Below, piece by piece: positions 34,081 through 42,125 of a DNA stretch of 64,000 bases. Origin of the DNA: Chryseobacterium formosense. GTDB lineage: Bacteria; Bacteroidota; Bacteroidia; Flavobacteriales; Weeksellaceae. The notes beneath the pieces are model-generated. The model had not been told where the DNA came from and searched no databases. It worked only from the letters and a program-made list of their open reading frames with translations. Each line of letters starts with the position of its first letter. Within the stretch, counting starts at the first letter, position 1. The translations under genes were made by a program, and so were the position numbers. The DNA lies in contig NZ_FPAP01000003.1 of assembly GCF_900116415.1 (NCBI RefSeq), positions 186,001 through 250,000 of the forward strand. The letters run 5' to 3'.

Positions 34081-34758
34081 ATGAATCTATATGATCTCTT
34101 CATAAAACCATATGAAGTTTACACAAATGTCCAAATTTTTTTAGAAGCCTTAGCGGCGGCTTTTGGTATGCTGAGTGTTTTTCTTACCATCAAAAAAAAT
34201 ATCTGGCTATATCCTACCGGAATTATTTCTACTCTGATCTATGTTTATATTCTCTTCAATTTCGGATTATTGGGAGATTGTATGATTAATGTTTATTATA
34301 CGATCATGAGTGTTTATGGATGGATTTTATGGAATAAAAATTCTGAAGATCATATCCACGTTGATGTTACCTACGCAACCCGTGAAGAATGGGTTTATTC
34401 ATTTTTATTATTTATTTTAAGTATTATTTTGGTTACCATTGTGTATTATTACAAACCTTATATCGACAATCAGTTTTCGATGGACGGTGCGAATCTTGGT
34501 TTAGATCATCTGGATTGGGCAAATTGGCTGGATGTTTTAACGACCTCTACATTTTTAGTCGGAATGTGGCTGATGGCGAAAAGACGCATTGAGAACTGGA
34601 TTTTCTGGATAATCGGCGACCTCATTTGTATTCCGATGTTTATTTATAAGGGGCTCGGCATCACTTCGGTTCAATATTTGGTATTTACAATAATGGCTAT
34701 CATGGGATATGTCAGTTGGAAAAAAAGTTTTAAAGAAAAAAATACAACAAAGTCATGA
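34081..34758 (+). CDS. pnuC: Nicotinamide riboside transporter PnuC
   Basis: A 225-residue inner-membrane carrier with about seven helices. It has the family's W-rich signature stretches: NIWLYPTGIISTLIYVYI near 40-57, YYTIMSVYGWILW near 82-94 and WLMAKRRIENWIFWIIGDL near 160-180. It imports nicotinamide riboside (or, in some relatives, thiamine) by facilitated diffusion. Its stop overlaps the next gene's start by four bases. A NadR kinase, the usual partner, is not in the window. Confidence 0.92.
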   Translation: MNLYDLFIKPYEVYTNVQIFLEALAAAFGMLSVFLTIKKNIWLYPTGIISTLIYVYILFNFGLLGDCMINVYYTIMSVYGWILWNKNSEDHIHVDVTYATREEWVYSFLLFILSIILVTIVYYYKPYIDNQFSMDGANLGLDHLDWANWLDVLTTSTFLVGMWLMAKRRIENWIFWIIGDLICIPMFIYKGLGITSVQYLVFTIMAIMGYVSWKKSFKEKNTTKS

Positions 34759-35321
34759 AAAATTTAATAAAAATAGGATTTGGAATTTTCATAGGTTTAA
34801 GCTTAGCATCTTGTGCTGCGTACGGCGGCAACTATTCGGCTTATGGAGATCCTTATTATGATAACGGATATTATTATGCTCCACAAGCATACTACGGAAA
34901 TGGAGGATATTGGGGTAATGACGGATATTATTACAGAGACGATATGAGATATTACTATGATAACGGCATACCTTACTATTATGGTAACAACCGAACAAAA
35001 GTTTATGTAGAAAGACGTAGTGGAGCTACGGGAAACAGCGGTTTTAGAAACAATACATCTTCTACTCCAACAAACAGTAACAACAATAACAGCGGTTTTA
35101 GAAATAATAACAGACAGAACAATAATCAGAAGCCACCGAGAAACAACAGCAGCAATACTGGTTTCAGAAATAATCAACAAAATAACACACAGCAAGCTCC
35201 AAGAAGTAATAGCAATAGCGGTTTCAGAAATAATAATACAACCAGAACAAGGACTGAGGCACCTCAAAATAACAGCCAACCACGTCAGAATGACCAAAAT
35301 CGTTCCGGTGGTTTCAGATAA
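34755..35321 (+). CDS. Tyr/Asn-rich repeat lipoprotein with GFRNN motifs
   Basis: A 188-residue lipoprotein: signal MKNLIKIGFGIFIGLSLASC with lipidated Cys20. Residues 21-75 are extremely rich in Tyr and Gly (YYDNGYYYAPQAYYGNGGY). Residues 80-188 are rich in Asn, Gln and Ser and carry four copies of [S/T]GFRNN about 20-25 residues apart, ending with a fifth GGFR at the stop. No enzymatic motif. Its start overlaps pnuC (ATGA), and a terminator follows at 35343. Likely an envelope protein; function unknown. The repeats are visible in the DNA as GGTTTTAGAAA/GGTTTCAGAAA units. Confidence 0.8.
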   Translation: MKNLIKIGFGIFIGLSLASCAAYGGNYSAYGDPYYDNGYYYAPQAYYGNGGYWGNDGYYYRDDMRYYYDNGIPYYYGNNRTKVYVERRSGATGNSGFRNNTSSTPTNSNNNNSGFRNNNRQNNNQKPPRNNSSNTGFRNNQQNNTQQAPRSNSNSGFRNNNTTRTRTEAPQNNSQPRQNDQNRSGGFR

Positions 35322-35342
35322 TAAATAAATATTCTAAATAAT

Positions 35343-35372
35343 AAAACGAGCAGGGCGACCTGTTCGTTTTTT
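35343..35372 (+). terminator. Terminator after pnuC-lipoprotein
   Basis: A 12-bp stem AAAACGAGCAGG / CCTGTTCGTTTT (one G-U pair, GCGA loop) followed by a run of T. It also lies just before the dapF promoter region. Confidence 0.85.
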
Positions 35373-35385
35373 GTATAAAATACAG

Positions 35386-35393
35386 TAATTTTG
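35386..35393 (+). promoter_or_regulatory. -7 box TAATTTTG of dapF-mltG
   Basis: TAATTTTG at 35386-35393 lies 27 bases before the ATG at 35421. It overlaps the alternative upstream start at 35391, which therefore cannot be translated from this promoter. The -33 TTTG is not clear. Confidence 0.5.
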
Positions 35394-35420
35394 CAGGTTG
35401 ATTTAAGAAAAACAGAAAGT

Positions 35421-36188
35421 ATGGAATTTTATAAATATCAGGGAACAGGAAACGACTTTGTAATGGTAGATAACCGAGATCTTCAGTTCCCGAAAGATAA
35501 AAAAATCATTGAGAAATTGTGTGACCGTCGTTTCGGGATCGGAGCAGATGGATTAATCCTGTTGGAAAACGACGACAATTACGATTTCAAAATGGTTTAT
35601 TACAATTCAGATGGCGGTGAAAGTACGATGTGTGGGAACGGTGGAAGATGCTTGGTTGCCTTCGCATTCTTTCTGGATATTTTTGAGAACAAATGCACAT
35701 TTATTGCTATTGACGGTGAACATGAAGCTGAAATTCACAACGGAATTGTAAAGCTAAAAATGATTGATGTTGATACAATTTCAAATGACGGAAACGATTC
35801 AGTTCTGAATACAGGCTCTCCACATTATGTAAAATATGTAGAAGACATCGCCAATTACAGAGTTTTTGCCGAAGGAAACAGTATCCGAAACTCTGAAAAT
35901 TATAAGGAAAAGGGCATCAACGTGAACTTTGTTGAAAATATTTCTGATGATGAAATTTTCGTAAGAACCTATGAACGAGGCGTTGAGGACGAAACTTTCA
36001 GCTGTGGAACAGGAGTTACAGCTTCTGCTTTAACTTTTCTGCAAAAAAGCAATCTAACCTCTGTAAAAGTTAAAACGTTGGGCGGAAACCTGAAAGTTTA
36101 TGCAGAGAAAAATGGAGAATCTTTCCATCAAATCTGGCTTGAAGGTCCGGCTAAACAAGTTTTCAGAGGTAAGGTAGATCTTATTTAA
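35421..36188 (+). CDS. dapF: Diaminopimelate epimerase
   Basis: Interconverts LL- and meso-diaminopimelate for peptidoglycan and lysine synthesis. Starting at 35421 the protein has 255 residues. The opening MEFYKYQGTGNDFVMVDN is the family's conserved N-terminus, and the two catalytic cysteines are Cys71 (STMCGNGGRC) and Cys195 (FSCGTGVTAS). The longer frame from 35391 would add ten unrelated residues and begins inside the -7 box, so the shorter start is chosen. mltG, also a cell-wall gene, follows after 31 bp. Confidence 0.96.
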   Translation: MEFYKYQGTGNDFVMVDNRDLQFPKDKKIIEKLCDRRFGIGADGLILLENDDNYDFKMVYYNSDGGESTMCGNGGRCLVAFAFFLDIFENKCTFIAIDGEHEAEIHNGIVKLKMIDVDTISNDGNDSVLNTGSPHYVKYVEDIANYRVFAEGNSIRNSENYKEKGINVNFVENISDDEIFVRTYERGVEDETFSCGTGVTASALTFLQKSNLTSVKVKTLGGNLKVYAEKNGESFHQIWLEGPAKQVFRGKVDLI

Positions 36189-36219
36189 AAAAACAAAAAC
36201 TTTTAATCTATTGTAAGTA

Positions 36220-37245
36220 ATGAAAAAAGCTATTCTCATTATCGTACTCCTTATTCTTGCTGTGGCAGGATTTTTTGGTTTTAAATTCTACAATAAATAT
36301 TACGGAAGCAACATCTCGAAAGACGGATATGTTTTAATTCCGCATGGTGCGAAATTCGATCAGATTTTAGATTCTATAGCGCCTTTTGTAAAAAACAAAG
36401 AATCTTTCACAGAAGTTGCAAAGGATAAAAACATGGATGAATTTTTCAAACCAGGTCGTTATCATTTTGCGAAAGGAGCAAGTAACACCAGCTTGGTCAA
36501 TATGATTAAAGCAGGAAACCAGTCTGAAAACTCGTTCAGAATCGGAGATTTTGGAGATATGTATCAGATGGTCGGAAGAGTGAGTAAAAAAACAGAGCTG
36601 GATTCTTTAAAATTTGTGAATGATCTTGATAAAATTGCTTCTGAAAAAGGGTACAAAAACGCAGAAGATCTAAAAAAATATTTCTTCATCGATACTTACA
36701 ATTTTTTCTGGACGGTAACTCCTAAAGAATTTTTCAAAAAATTTGAAGATCAATATAATGAATTCTGGACTTCTGAAAGAAAGGCTAAAGAACAACAATC
36801 TGGTTTAACAAGAGAACAAATTTATGCATTGGCATCAATCGTTTATAAAGAATCAGGCGGAAAACCTGACGAGATGAAAACCATTGCCGGATTGTATTTG
36901 AACCGTTTCAAAAAAGGAATGAAGCTACAGTCTGACCCAACGGTAATTTACGCCATAAACAAACAGACCAACTTCAAAGAACCTATTAAAAGAGTTTTAT
37001 ATAAACATCTTACTACTCCATCTCCTTACAATACGTATGCAAATGCAGGAATTCCTCCGGGACCGATTTGTGTGGTAGATAAAAACTCCGTAGATGCAGT
37101 ATTGAATCCTGAACAGAATGGCTATATTTTTATGTGTGCAGACCCGGCAAGATTCGGATACCACAAATTTACAGCAAGTGCAGAGCAGCATGCCATCAAT
37201 GCAAAAGCGTATCAGGATTGGCTGAATTCAAAAAATATCAAATAA
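36220..37245 (+). CDS. mltG: Endolytic transglycosylase MltG (YceG family)
   Basis: Cleaves nascent peptidoglycan strands and probably sets glycan length. The 341-residue protein has an N-terminal membrane anchor (about 5-22), a LysM-like region (VLIPHGAKFDQILDSI), and the catalytic block LASIVYKESG with Glu211. ADEMKTIAGLYLNR-like sequence, TVIYA and the C-terminal SPYNTY...GIPPGPI are conserved. It follows dapF closely and is probably cotranscribed. Confidence 0.94.
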   Translation: MKKAILIIVLLILAVAGFFGFKFYNKYYGSNISKDGYVLIPHGAKFDQILDSIAPFVKNKESFTEVAKDKNMDEFFKPGRYHFAKGASNTSLVNMIKAGNQSENSFRIGDFGDMYQMVGRVSKKTELDSLKFVNDLDKIASEKGYKNAEDLKKYFFIDTYNFFWTVTPKEFFKKFEDQYNEFWTSERKAKEQQSGLTREQIYALASIVYKESGGKPDEMKTIAGLYLNRFKKGMKLQSDPTVIYAINKQTNFKEPIKRVLYKHLTTPSPYNTYANAGIPPGPICVVDKNSVDAVLNPEQNGYIFMCADPARFGYHKFTASAEQHAINAKAYQDWLNSKNIK

Positions 37246-37335
37246 TAAAAATATTTAACTTTAATTTAACAAATTAATAATTAACAAATCGGTCTACAAA
37301 ACGACTGATCTATTAAAAATAAAATAAACGAATCG

Positions 37336-37398
37336 TAAAACTGTGAATTTCTTCATTAATGAATTTTTAAAATTTATTGCTATTTATTGCAGTTTTAC
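37336..37398. repeat. 9-bp inverted repeat in the leader of the TonB-type receptor
   Basis: Within the 167-bp gap after mltG, GTAAAACTG (from 37335) is perfectly inverted at CAGTTTTAC (37390-37398), with TTTATTGC tandem units between the arms. It ends 15 bases before the receptor start. It may be an operator or leader structure; nothing else is seen in the gap. Confidence 0.3.
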
Positions 37399-37412
37399 TT
37401 AAAGAATACCTT

Positions 37413-39914
37413 ATGAATCAGACGGAAATAATCAGTATTTTCACAAAGAAAACCTTAGGACTTACCTTCGTATTATCTGCTGCTGCGCTTGCATTTGCAC
37501 AAGATAAAGTCGGAATTTCGGGAACAGTGGTTGATAAAAGCAATCAGCCTGTACCTTATGCCTCTGTAACATTCAGCAACAAGCAAAGCAAACTTTTGAG
37601 TGATGCAACGCTTACCGATGAAAAAGGTAATTATAAGCTGGATCTAACTCCGGGTAATTATGATATTGTAATTGAAGCAATCGATTACAAGAAAAGCGTT
37701 ATCAACAAACAGATTACTGCTGCAGGAAGTATCGGCGCTTTGTCTATTGAACCGGAAGAAGCAAGTACCAATATGAAAACCCAGGATATTCAGGGAGTTG
37801 TAATTACTGCGACAGCAAAACCTTATAAAGTAGAGCTTGATAAAAGAACGTACGATCCTTCTCAGGATATTGTAAGTAAAGGAGGAAGCCTTCAGGATGT
37901 TCTTTCTAATGTTCCTTCGGTTTCGGTAGATACAGACGGAACTGTTTCGATGAGAGGTAGCTCGAATGTAAGATTTTTGATCAACGGAAAACCTTCTGCT
38001 CTTTTAGGAATTGATGATGGAGCTAATGCTTTGCAAAGTATTCCTGCTGATCAGATTGAGAGAATTGAAGTTATTACCAACCCTTCTTCTAAATTTGAAG
38101 CAAGCGGAACTGCAGGTATTTTAAATATTATTCTTAAAAAATCTAAGAAAACAGGTTTCAACGGAAGTGTGATCGGAACTTTAGGGTATTTACCTCAAAC
38201 TAATTTAAATACAAATTTAAGCTGGAGAAAGGGCAATCTTACCTGGTTTTTGAATGGTGGCGGCGGTTATCGTGAATCTAAAAACACGAACAGAAACAAT
38301 GCAACATTCTTCAACGTAGAAAATGGCGGAAGAACACAGACCGATCAGGAATCTATCACTAAAAACAAGAATAATAACTATAATGTTTCTTCAGGATTGG
38401 TGTATGATATTTCAGATAAAACATCAGTAAATGCATCAGGAACAGTGAGAACATTTGAAAGTGATAACGTTGGAAACATCACTTATGATTATCGTTTCTT
38501 AAATGCTCCAAGTCTATTTACTGAAAGAATGAATACAGGTTCTAATAACAATCTTGCTTTCCAAGGAGATTTTGGTTTGGATCATAAGTTTGATGATAAG
38601 GGACAAAACATTTCATTATCTGTAAGTCTGCAAAGTAACAGATCATATAATGATACCAACGTGAATCAGGTTACCAATAATATTTTTGAACTGCAAAACT
38701 CTATCAACCAAAACACAAGAAATAAAACCTTGGTAGGTAAAGCTGATTATGAACTTCCTATAGGTGAAAACTCAAAGATTGAAGCTGGTTACAGAATCGA
38801 TATCAATAACAATAATTATGATAATGATGTGTTGGAACGTTATTCATCTGATGTAGATTTCCACTATTTAAACAACTTTACATACAATGCAAACTACCGT
38901 GAAATGTTCAATGCAGGATATGTACAGTTTAAGAGTAAAATCGGAAAATTGGGTTATCAGGTTGGTCTAAGAAATGAATATTCTAATGTTGACATTCAAT
39001 ATTCAAACTTAAATCCAGATCCTGAAGATCGTAATATTGACAACAAAAAAAGCTATAACAATCTATTTCCAACTGTTTTCTTGAGTTATGAAATTGCAAA
39101 AGACAATCAGTTTTTAGTAAACTATTCAAGAAGAATAGACAGACCGAGATCATTTTTCCTGATTCCGAATCCAAGTTACAGCGATAATCAGAATATTTTT
39201 GAAGGGAATATTGATTTAAATCCTTCTTACGTAGATTCGTATGAATTTGGGTATAGCATTTCTAAAGGAAAATTCACCATCAATCCGACGATCTATTTCA
39301 GACATACAACAGATGATGTGAAAATGCTGGTGTACTCTGATCAGGGGGTTTTTAAAACGAAACCAATTAATTTAGGAACAGATGATCGTTATGGTTTGGA
39401 TCTAAACTTTAACTGGGATGCTACAAAATGGCTTAAATTCTTAGGAAACGTTGATTTATTTGGATATAAAACAAACGGAACTTACAATGGGCTTTCAGAA
39501 CCTTTCTCTTTTGAAGGAAGTGGTTTTGCAACAAGAGCGCGTCTAACTTCAACTTTTAAAGTTGATAAAACATTTAGCTTCCAAATTCAAGGGTTTTACA
39601 GAGGAGGTCAGAAAACACAAAGTATAGACAGAAAAGATATGTATGCTTTGAATTTTGGTGCTTCAAAAACAATCTGGAAAGGAGATGGTACGTTGAGTTT
39701 CAATATTCAGGATATTTTCAATACAAGAGCGATGGAATCAACCGCATACGGATCAAATTTCGTAAGAGATTCTTATATGCAATGGCAGCCTAGACAATTT
39801 GCTTTATCATTAACTTACAGATTCAAGCAAGGTGAGAAAATTGAGCAGCCTAAGCGTAAAAAAGATATCAATTCTAATGCTACGGGAGACGATCAACAAG
39901 GCGGACCGATGTAA
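37413..39914 (+). CDS. Outer-membrane beta-barrel receptor, TonB-dependent type
   Basis: From the ATG at 37413 the protein has 833 residues. It has a signal sequence ending in LAFAQ, then a CarboxypepD-reg-like domain (GISGTVVDKSNQPVPYASV). A plug-like region follows (LQDVLSNVPSVSVDTDGTVSMRGSSNVRFLINGKP), then a barrel of the OMP_b-brl_3 class ending in LSLTYRFKQ and a Lys/Gln-rich tail. Such proteins take up or sense large ligands, often peptides or metals. No SusD partner is adjacent, so the substrate is unknown. The upstream start at 37377 adds twelve unlikely residues and was rejected. Confidence 0.88.
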   Translation: MNQTEIISIFTKKTLGLTFVLSAAALAFAQDKVGISGTVVDKSNQPVPYASVTFSNKQSKLLSDATLTDEKGNYKLDLTPGNYDIVIEAIDYKKSVINKQITAAGSIGALSIEPEEASTNMKTQDIQGVVITATAKPYKVELDKRTYDPSQDIVSKGGSLQDVLSNVPSVSVDTDGTVSMRGSSNVRFLINGKPSALLGIDDGANALQSIPADQIERIEVITNPSSKFEASGTAGILNIILKKSKKTGFNGSVIGTLGYLPQTNLNTNLSWRKGNLTWFLNGGGGYRESKNTNRNNATFFNVENGGRTQTDQESITKNKNNNYNVSSGLVYDISDKTSVNASGTVRTFESDNVGNITYDYRFLNAPSLFTERMNTGSNNNLAFQGDFGLDHKFDDKGQNISLSVSLQSNRSYNDTNVNQVTNNIFELQNSINQNTRNKTLVGKADYELPIGENSKIEAGYRIDINNNNYDNDVLERYSSDVDFHYLNNFTYNANYREMFNAGYVQFKSKIGKLGYQVGLRNEYSNVDIQYSNLNPDPEDRNIDNKKSYNNLFPTVFLSYEIAKDNQFLVNYSRRIDRPRSFFLIPNPSYSDNQNIFEGNIDLNPSYVDSYEFGYSISKGKFTINPTIYFRHTTDDVKMLVYSDQGVFKTKPINLGTDDRYGLDLNFNWDATKWLKFLGNVDLFGYKTNGTYNGLSEPFSFEGSGFATRARLTSTFKVDKTFSFQIQGFYRGGQKTQSIDRKDMYALNFGASKTIWKGDGTLSFNIQDIFNTRAMESTAYGSNFVRDSYMQWQPRQFALSLTYRFKQGEKIEQPKRKKDINSNATGDDQQGGPM

Positions 39915-39937
39915 TCAACTAAAATAAATCAGTCATA

Positions 39938-39969
39938 AAAAATCCCGAAATTTGAATTTCGGGATTTTT
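39938..39969. terminator. Bidirectional terminator
   Basis: A 15-bp perfect stem AAAAATCCCGAAATT / AATTTCGGGATTTTT with a two-base apex lies between the converging receptor and nucleotidyltransferase genes. Confidence 0.92.
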
Positions 39970-39973
39970 GTTT

Positions 39974-40414
39974 TTATTTCGCTAAAGCTTTAGCAGCTTC
40001 CGCTTCATAAATTCTTTTTCTAAGATCGCTTGATGAAAACCGGTGATCTCTTTTATTATAAAAAATCTCAATTCCTTTTTCTTCGCAATATTTTTTACCT
40101 GTAAAGTCTCTATCCAGATAATCGTCACCGATAATTCTGACATCGATCACAAATGATTTCAAAATATCTTCAAGATCTTCTTCCGTATAGTAAGGAATAA
40201 TCTCATCTACTGCATTTACGGCTTTCAACTGAATATATCTTTCTACTATAGTCTGAGTTGGTTTGTTCTTGTTCGGACGGTCGTGTGACGGATCAATCTG
40301 TAATCCAACAATTAGGTAATCACAAACTGTTTTTGCTTCTTCCAACATCTTTATGTGTCCTGCATGCAGAAGGTCAAATGACGAAAATGTAATTCCTATT
40401 CTCTCGTTTTTCAT
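39974..40414 (-). CDS. Cytidylyl/adenylyltransferase-like protein (TagD/RfaE-C type)
   Basis: A 146-residue nucleotidyltransferase with the HxGH active site in FSSFDLLHAGHIKML (about 10-24), the lysine/arginine-bearing RPNKNKPTQTIVERY and a C-terminal RFSSSDLRKRI in place of RTEGISTT. It would join CTP or ATP to a phosphate such as glycerol-3-phosphate or a sugar-1-phosphate. It lies 18 bp after galE on the same strand, so it probably serves surface-sugar or teichoic-like glycerol metabolism. Exact substrate is not readable. Confidence 0.82.
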   Translation of the reverse strand: MKNERIGITFSSFDLLHAGHIKMLEEAKTVCDYLIVGLQIDPSHDRPNKNKPTQTIVERYIQLKAVNAVDEIIPYYTEEDLEDILKSFVIDVRIIGDDYLDRDFTGKKYCEEKGIEIFYNKRDHRFSSSDLRKRIYEAEAAKALAK

Positions 40415-40432
40415 GTGTTTTATTTAAAAAAT

Positions 40433-41455
40433 TTAATTATTTCTTGATTCTAAATATTTCTGCCATTCCCAGACAGTTTTCAATGCTTCTTCTAAAGAAG
40501 TTTCAGATTTCCAATTCAAATTCTGTTCCGCTTTATCGACATTGGCGTAAGCAATGGTAATATCACCTTCCCTTCTTTCACAAATCTGATAAGGTACTGC
40601 CACGTTATTTGCTATTTCGAAAGCCTTTACAACCTCTAAAACAGACGAGCCTTTTCCTGTTCCTAAATTGTAAACATCAATTACAGCTTCATCATTATTT
40701 TTACTGATTAAACTTTTAAGAGCTGCAACATGAGCTTTTGCCAAATCTACAACATAAATATAATCTCTTATAGCTGTTCCGTCTTCTGTAGGATAATCAT
40801 TTCCCCAAACACTCAGTTTCTCGCGAATTCCTGCAGCAGTCTGCATTACGTAAGGAACCAAATTATTCGGAATACCTATCGGTAATTCTCCCAATAACGC
40901 AGAAGGATGTGCTCCAATCGGATTAAAATATCTCAAAAGACTTACTTTTCTTTTATATCCTTTAGCAAAATCCTTCAATATCTCCTCTCCCATTTGCTTT
41001 GTCTTTCCGTAAACACTCTCCGGCATTTTCAGCGGAGTATTTTCGTCAATCGGCATTTGATCTGCCTGTCCGTAAACGGTACACGAAGAGCTAAAGATAA
41101 AGTTAGAAATATTTCTCGATTTAAATTCCTGTAAAATATTAATTAAGGAAAATAAATTGTTTTCATAATAATCAACAGGCTTTTCCTGACTTTCACCCAC
41201 TGCCTTAAATGCTGCAAAATTAATACAACCATCAATTTGGTGTGCCTCAAAAACCTGTGTAAGAAGCTCTTTTCTTTTTAAATCAAAAGGATAGAAAATA
41301 GGTCTTTTACCTGTAATTTCTTCGATATTATGTAAGATGAATTTCTCCGAATGCGATAAATCATCCACGATCACCACATCAAATCCACTATTAATGAGTT
41401 CTACAACGGTGTGAGAACCTATATATCCAAGTCCGCCTGTGACTAGTATTGCCAT
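40433..41455 (-). CDS. galE: UDP-glucose 4-epimerase
   Basis: Interconverts UDP-glucose and UDP-galactose with bound NAD. The 340-residue SDR protein has VTGGLGYIGSH (NAD-binding, residues 5-15), the Ser-x(n)-Tyr-x3-Lys catalytic set (SSSCTVYG and SVYGKTK), and RYFNPIGAHPSALLGE, characteristic of GalE. It is flanked by a nucleotidyltransferase and, past a REP-RAYT element, by a DegT aminotransferase, consistent with a cell-surface polysaccharide cluster. Confidence 0.95.
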   Translation of the reverse strand: MAILVTGGLGYIGSHTVVELINSGFDVVIVDDLSHSEKFILHNIEEITGKRPIFYPFDLKRKELLTQVFEAHQIDGCINFAAFKAVGESQEKPVDYYENNLFSLINILQEFKSRNISNFIFSSSCTVYGQADQMPIDENTPLKMPESVYGKTKQMGEEILKDFAKGYKRKVSLLRYFNPIGAHPSALLGELPIGIPNNLVPYVMQTAAGIREKLSVWGNDYPTEDGTAIRDYIYVVDLAKAHVAALKSLISKNNDEAVIDVYNLGTGKGSSVLEVVKAFEIANNVAVPYQICERREGDITIAYANVDKAEQNLNWKSETSLEEALKTVWEWQKYLESRNN

Positions 41456-41479
41456 TTTTTATTTATTTATGTTTTAGTT

Positions 41480-41515
41480 CACTTTGTCAAAGTTGAAAAT
41501 CTTTGACAAAGTTTA
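41480..41515. repeat. Left REP hairpin of the RAYT element
   Basis: Perfect 12-bp stem 41481-41492 with 41501-41512, loop TTGAAAAT. The next three bases are the complement of the transposase stop codon. The sequence is the exact inverse of the right copy at 42090-42125. Confidence 0.9.
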
Positions 41516-42007
41516 TATTATAATTTCTTTTTGGTGGCATTCAATAAAATTTGTACGATCATCAAATAATTCTAAAATTTTATCACGCTGCACATTAGTT
41601 TCAGAACTTCCTATAATTGCTAAATAAGAAGAAAATTTATATTCCTGAAAATTAGCCGGATTTTGATGAATATAAATGATTAAATTTCTAAGATACTCTT
41701 CAGAATCAATAATGATTCTTTTAAAAGGAGATTCAAAAACAGGTCCTGATCTTTGATAAACTTTATTAAATGATTGAGTATAACTGCTTATGAATTTACT
41801 TATTGCTTTACTGTAAAAACAATCCTCAGAATGCAATCCATCATTTTTATAATTTTCATGACTTCTATCAATTTCAGATTTAGTTTTAAGAATAAAGTGA
41901 AAATGATTAGGCATCAGACAGTAAGCATATATTTCAAAATAAGGAATAATGTAAATCTTAGCTTTCCTAAGAAAAAAATTAAAGTTTTCATTATTTAAAA
42001 AAGCCAA
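41513..42007 (-). CDS. REP-associated tyrosine transposase (Y1/IS200-like), start codon uncertain
   Basis: HUH-family nuclease related to IS200 TnpA. The core reads YAYCLMPNHFHFILK, giving the metal-binding His-x-His, and later LIIYIHQNPANF, the Y-x-H-x-NP block that carries the catalytic tyrosine in this family. The listed start is a TTG at 42007. The frame stays open to 42088 and reads YNTRIRESHLEPDRFYHIFNRG, which is the family's usual N-terminus, but no ATG, GTG or TTG precedes it. The copy may be start-less or use ATA/ATT. About 191 residues if full length. Confidence 0.8.
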   Translation of the reverse strand: MAFLNNENFNFFLRKAKIYIIPYFEIYAYCLMPNHFHFILKTKSEIDRSHENYKNDGLHSEDCFYSKAISKFISSYTQSFNKVYQRSGPVFESPFKRIIIDSEEYLRNLIIYIHQNPANFQEYKFSSYLAIIGSSETNVQRDKILELFDDRTNFIECHQKEIII

Positions 42008-42089
42008 TTTAGAATTAACTCCACGATTGAAAATATGATAAAATCGATCGGGTTCTAAATGGCTTTCTCTTATTCTCGTATTGTATTTT

Positions 42090-42125
42090 TAAACTTTGTC
42101 AAAGATTTTCAACTTTGACAAAGTG
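42090..42125. repeat. Right REP hairpin of the RAYT element
   Basis: Perfect 12-bp stem 42093-42104 with 42113-42124, loop ATTTTCAA. It lies directly after the stop codon of the DegT aminotransferase gene on the minus strand and could also act as that gene's terminator-like 3' structure. Confidence 0.9.

Larger units (their letters stand above)
41480..42125. mobile_element. REP-RAYT element (IS200-like TnpA-REP flanked by inverted hairpins)
   Basis: A 646-bp unit bounded by 36-bp perfect inverted repeats, 41480-41515 and 42090-42125. Each end contains a 12-bp perfect stem (ACTTTGTCAAAG ... CTTTGACAAAGT) with an eight-base loop. The transposase gene fills the whole interior; its stop codon lies in the left repeat. 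The unit sits between galE and a DegT aminotransferase gene, whose stop codon touches the right end. This is the layout of a REP-associated tyrosine transposase with its own REP sequences. Confidence 0.85.

Noticed and set aside
34803..35297. A 164-codon minus-strand frame under the GFRNN lipoprotein
   Set aside because: It is a shadow produced by the repetitive, Asn/Tyr-rich coding strand; the plus frame has a lipobox, an operon link and sensible repeats.
35030..35315. CRISPR-like spaced repeats
   Set aside because: The repeats encode protein motifs in frame, vary in length and spacing, and have no adjacent cas genes.
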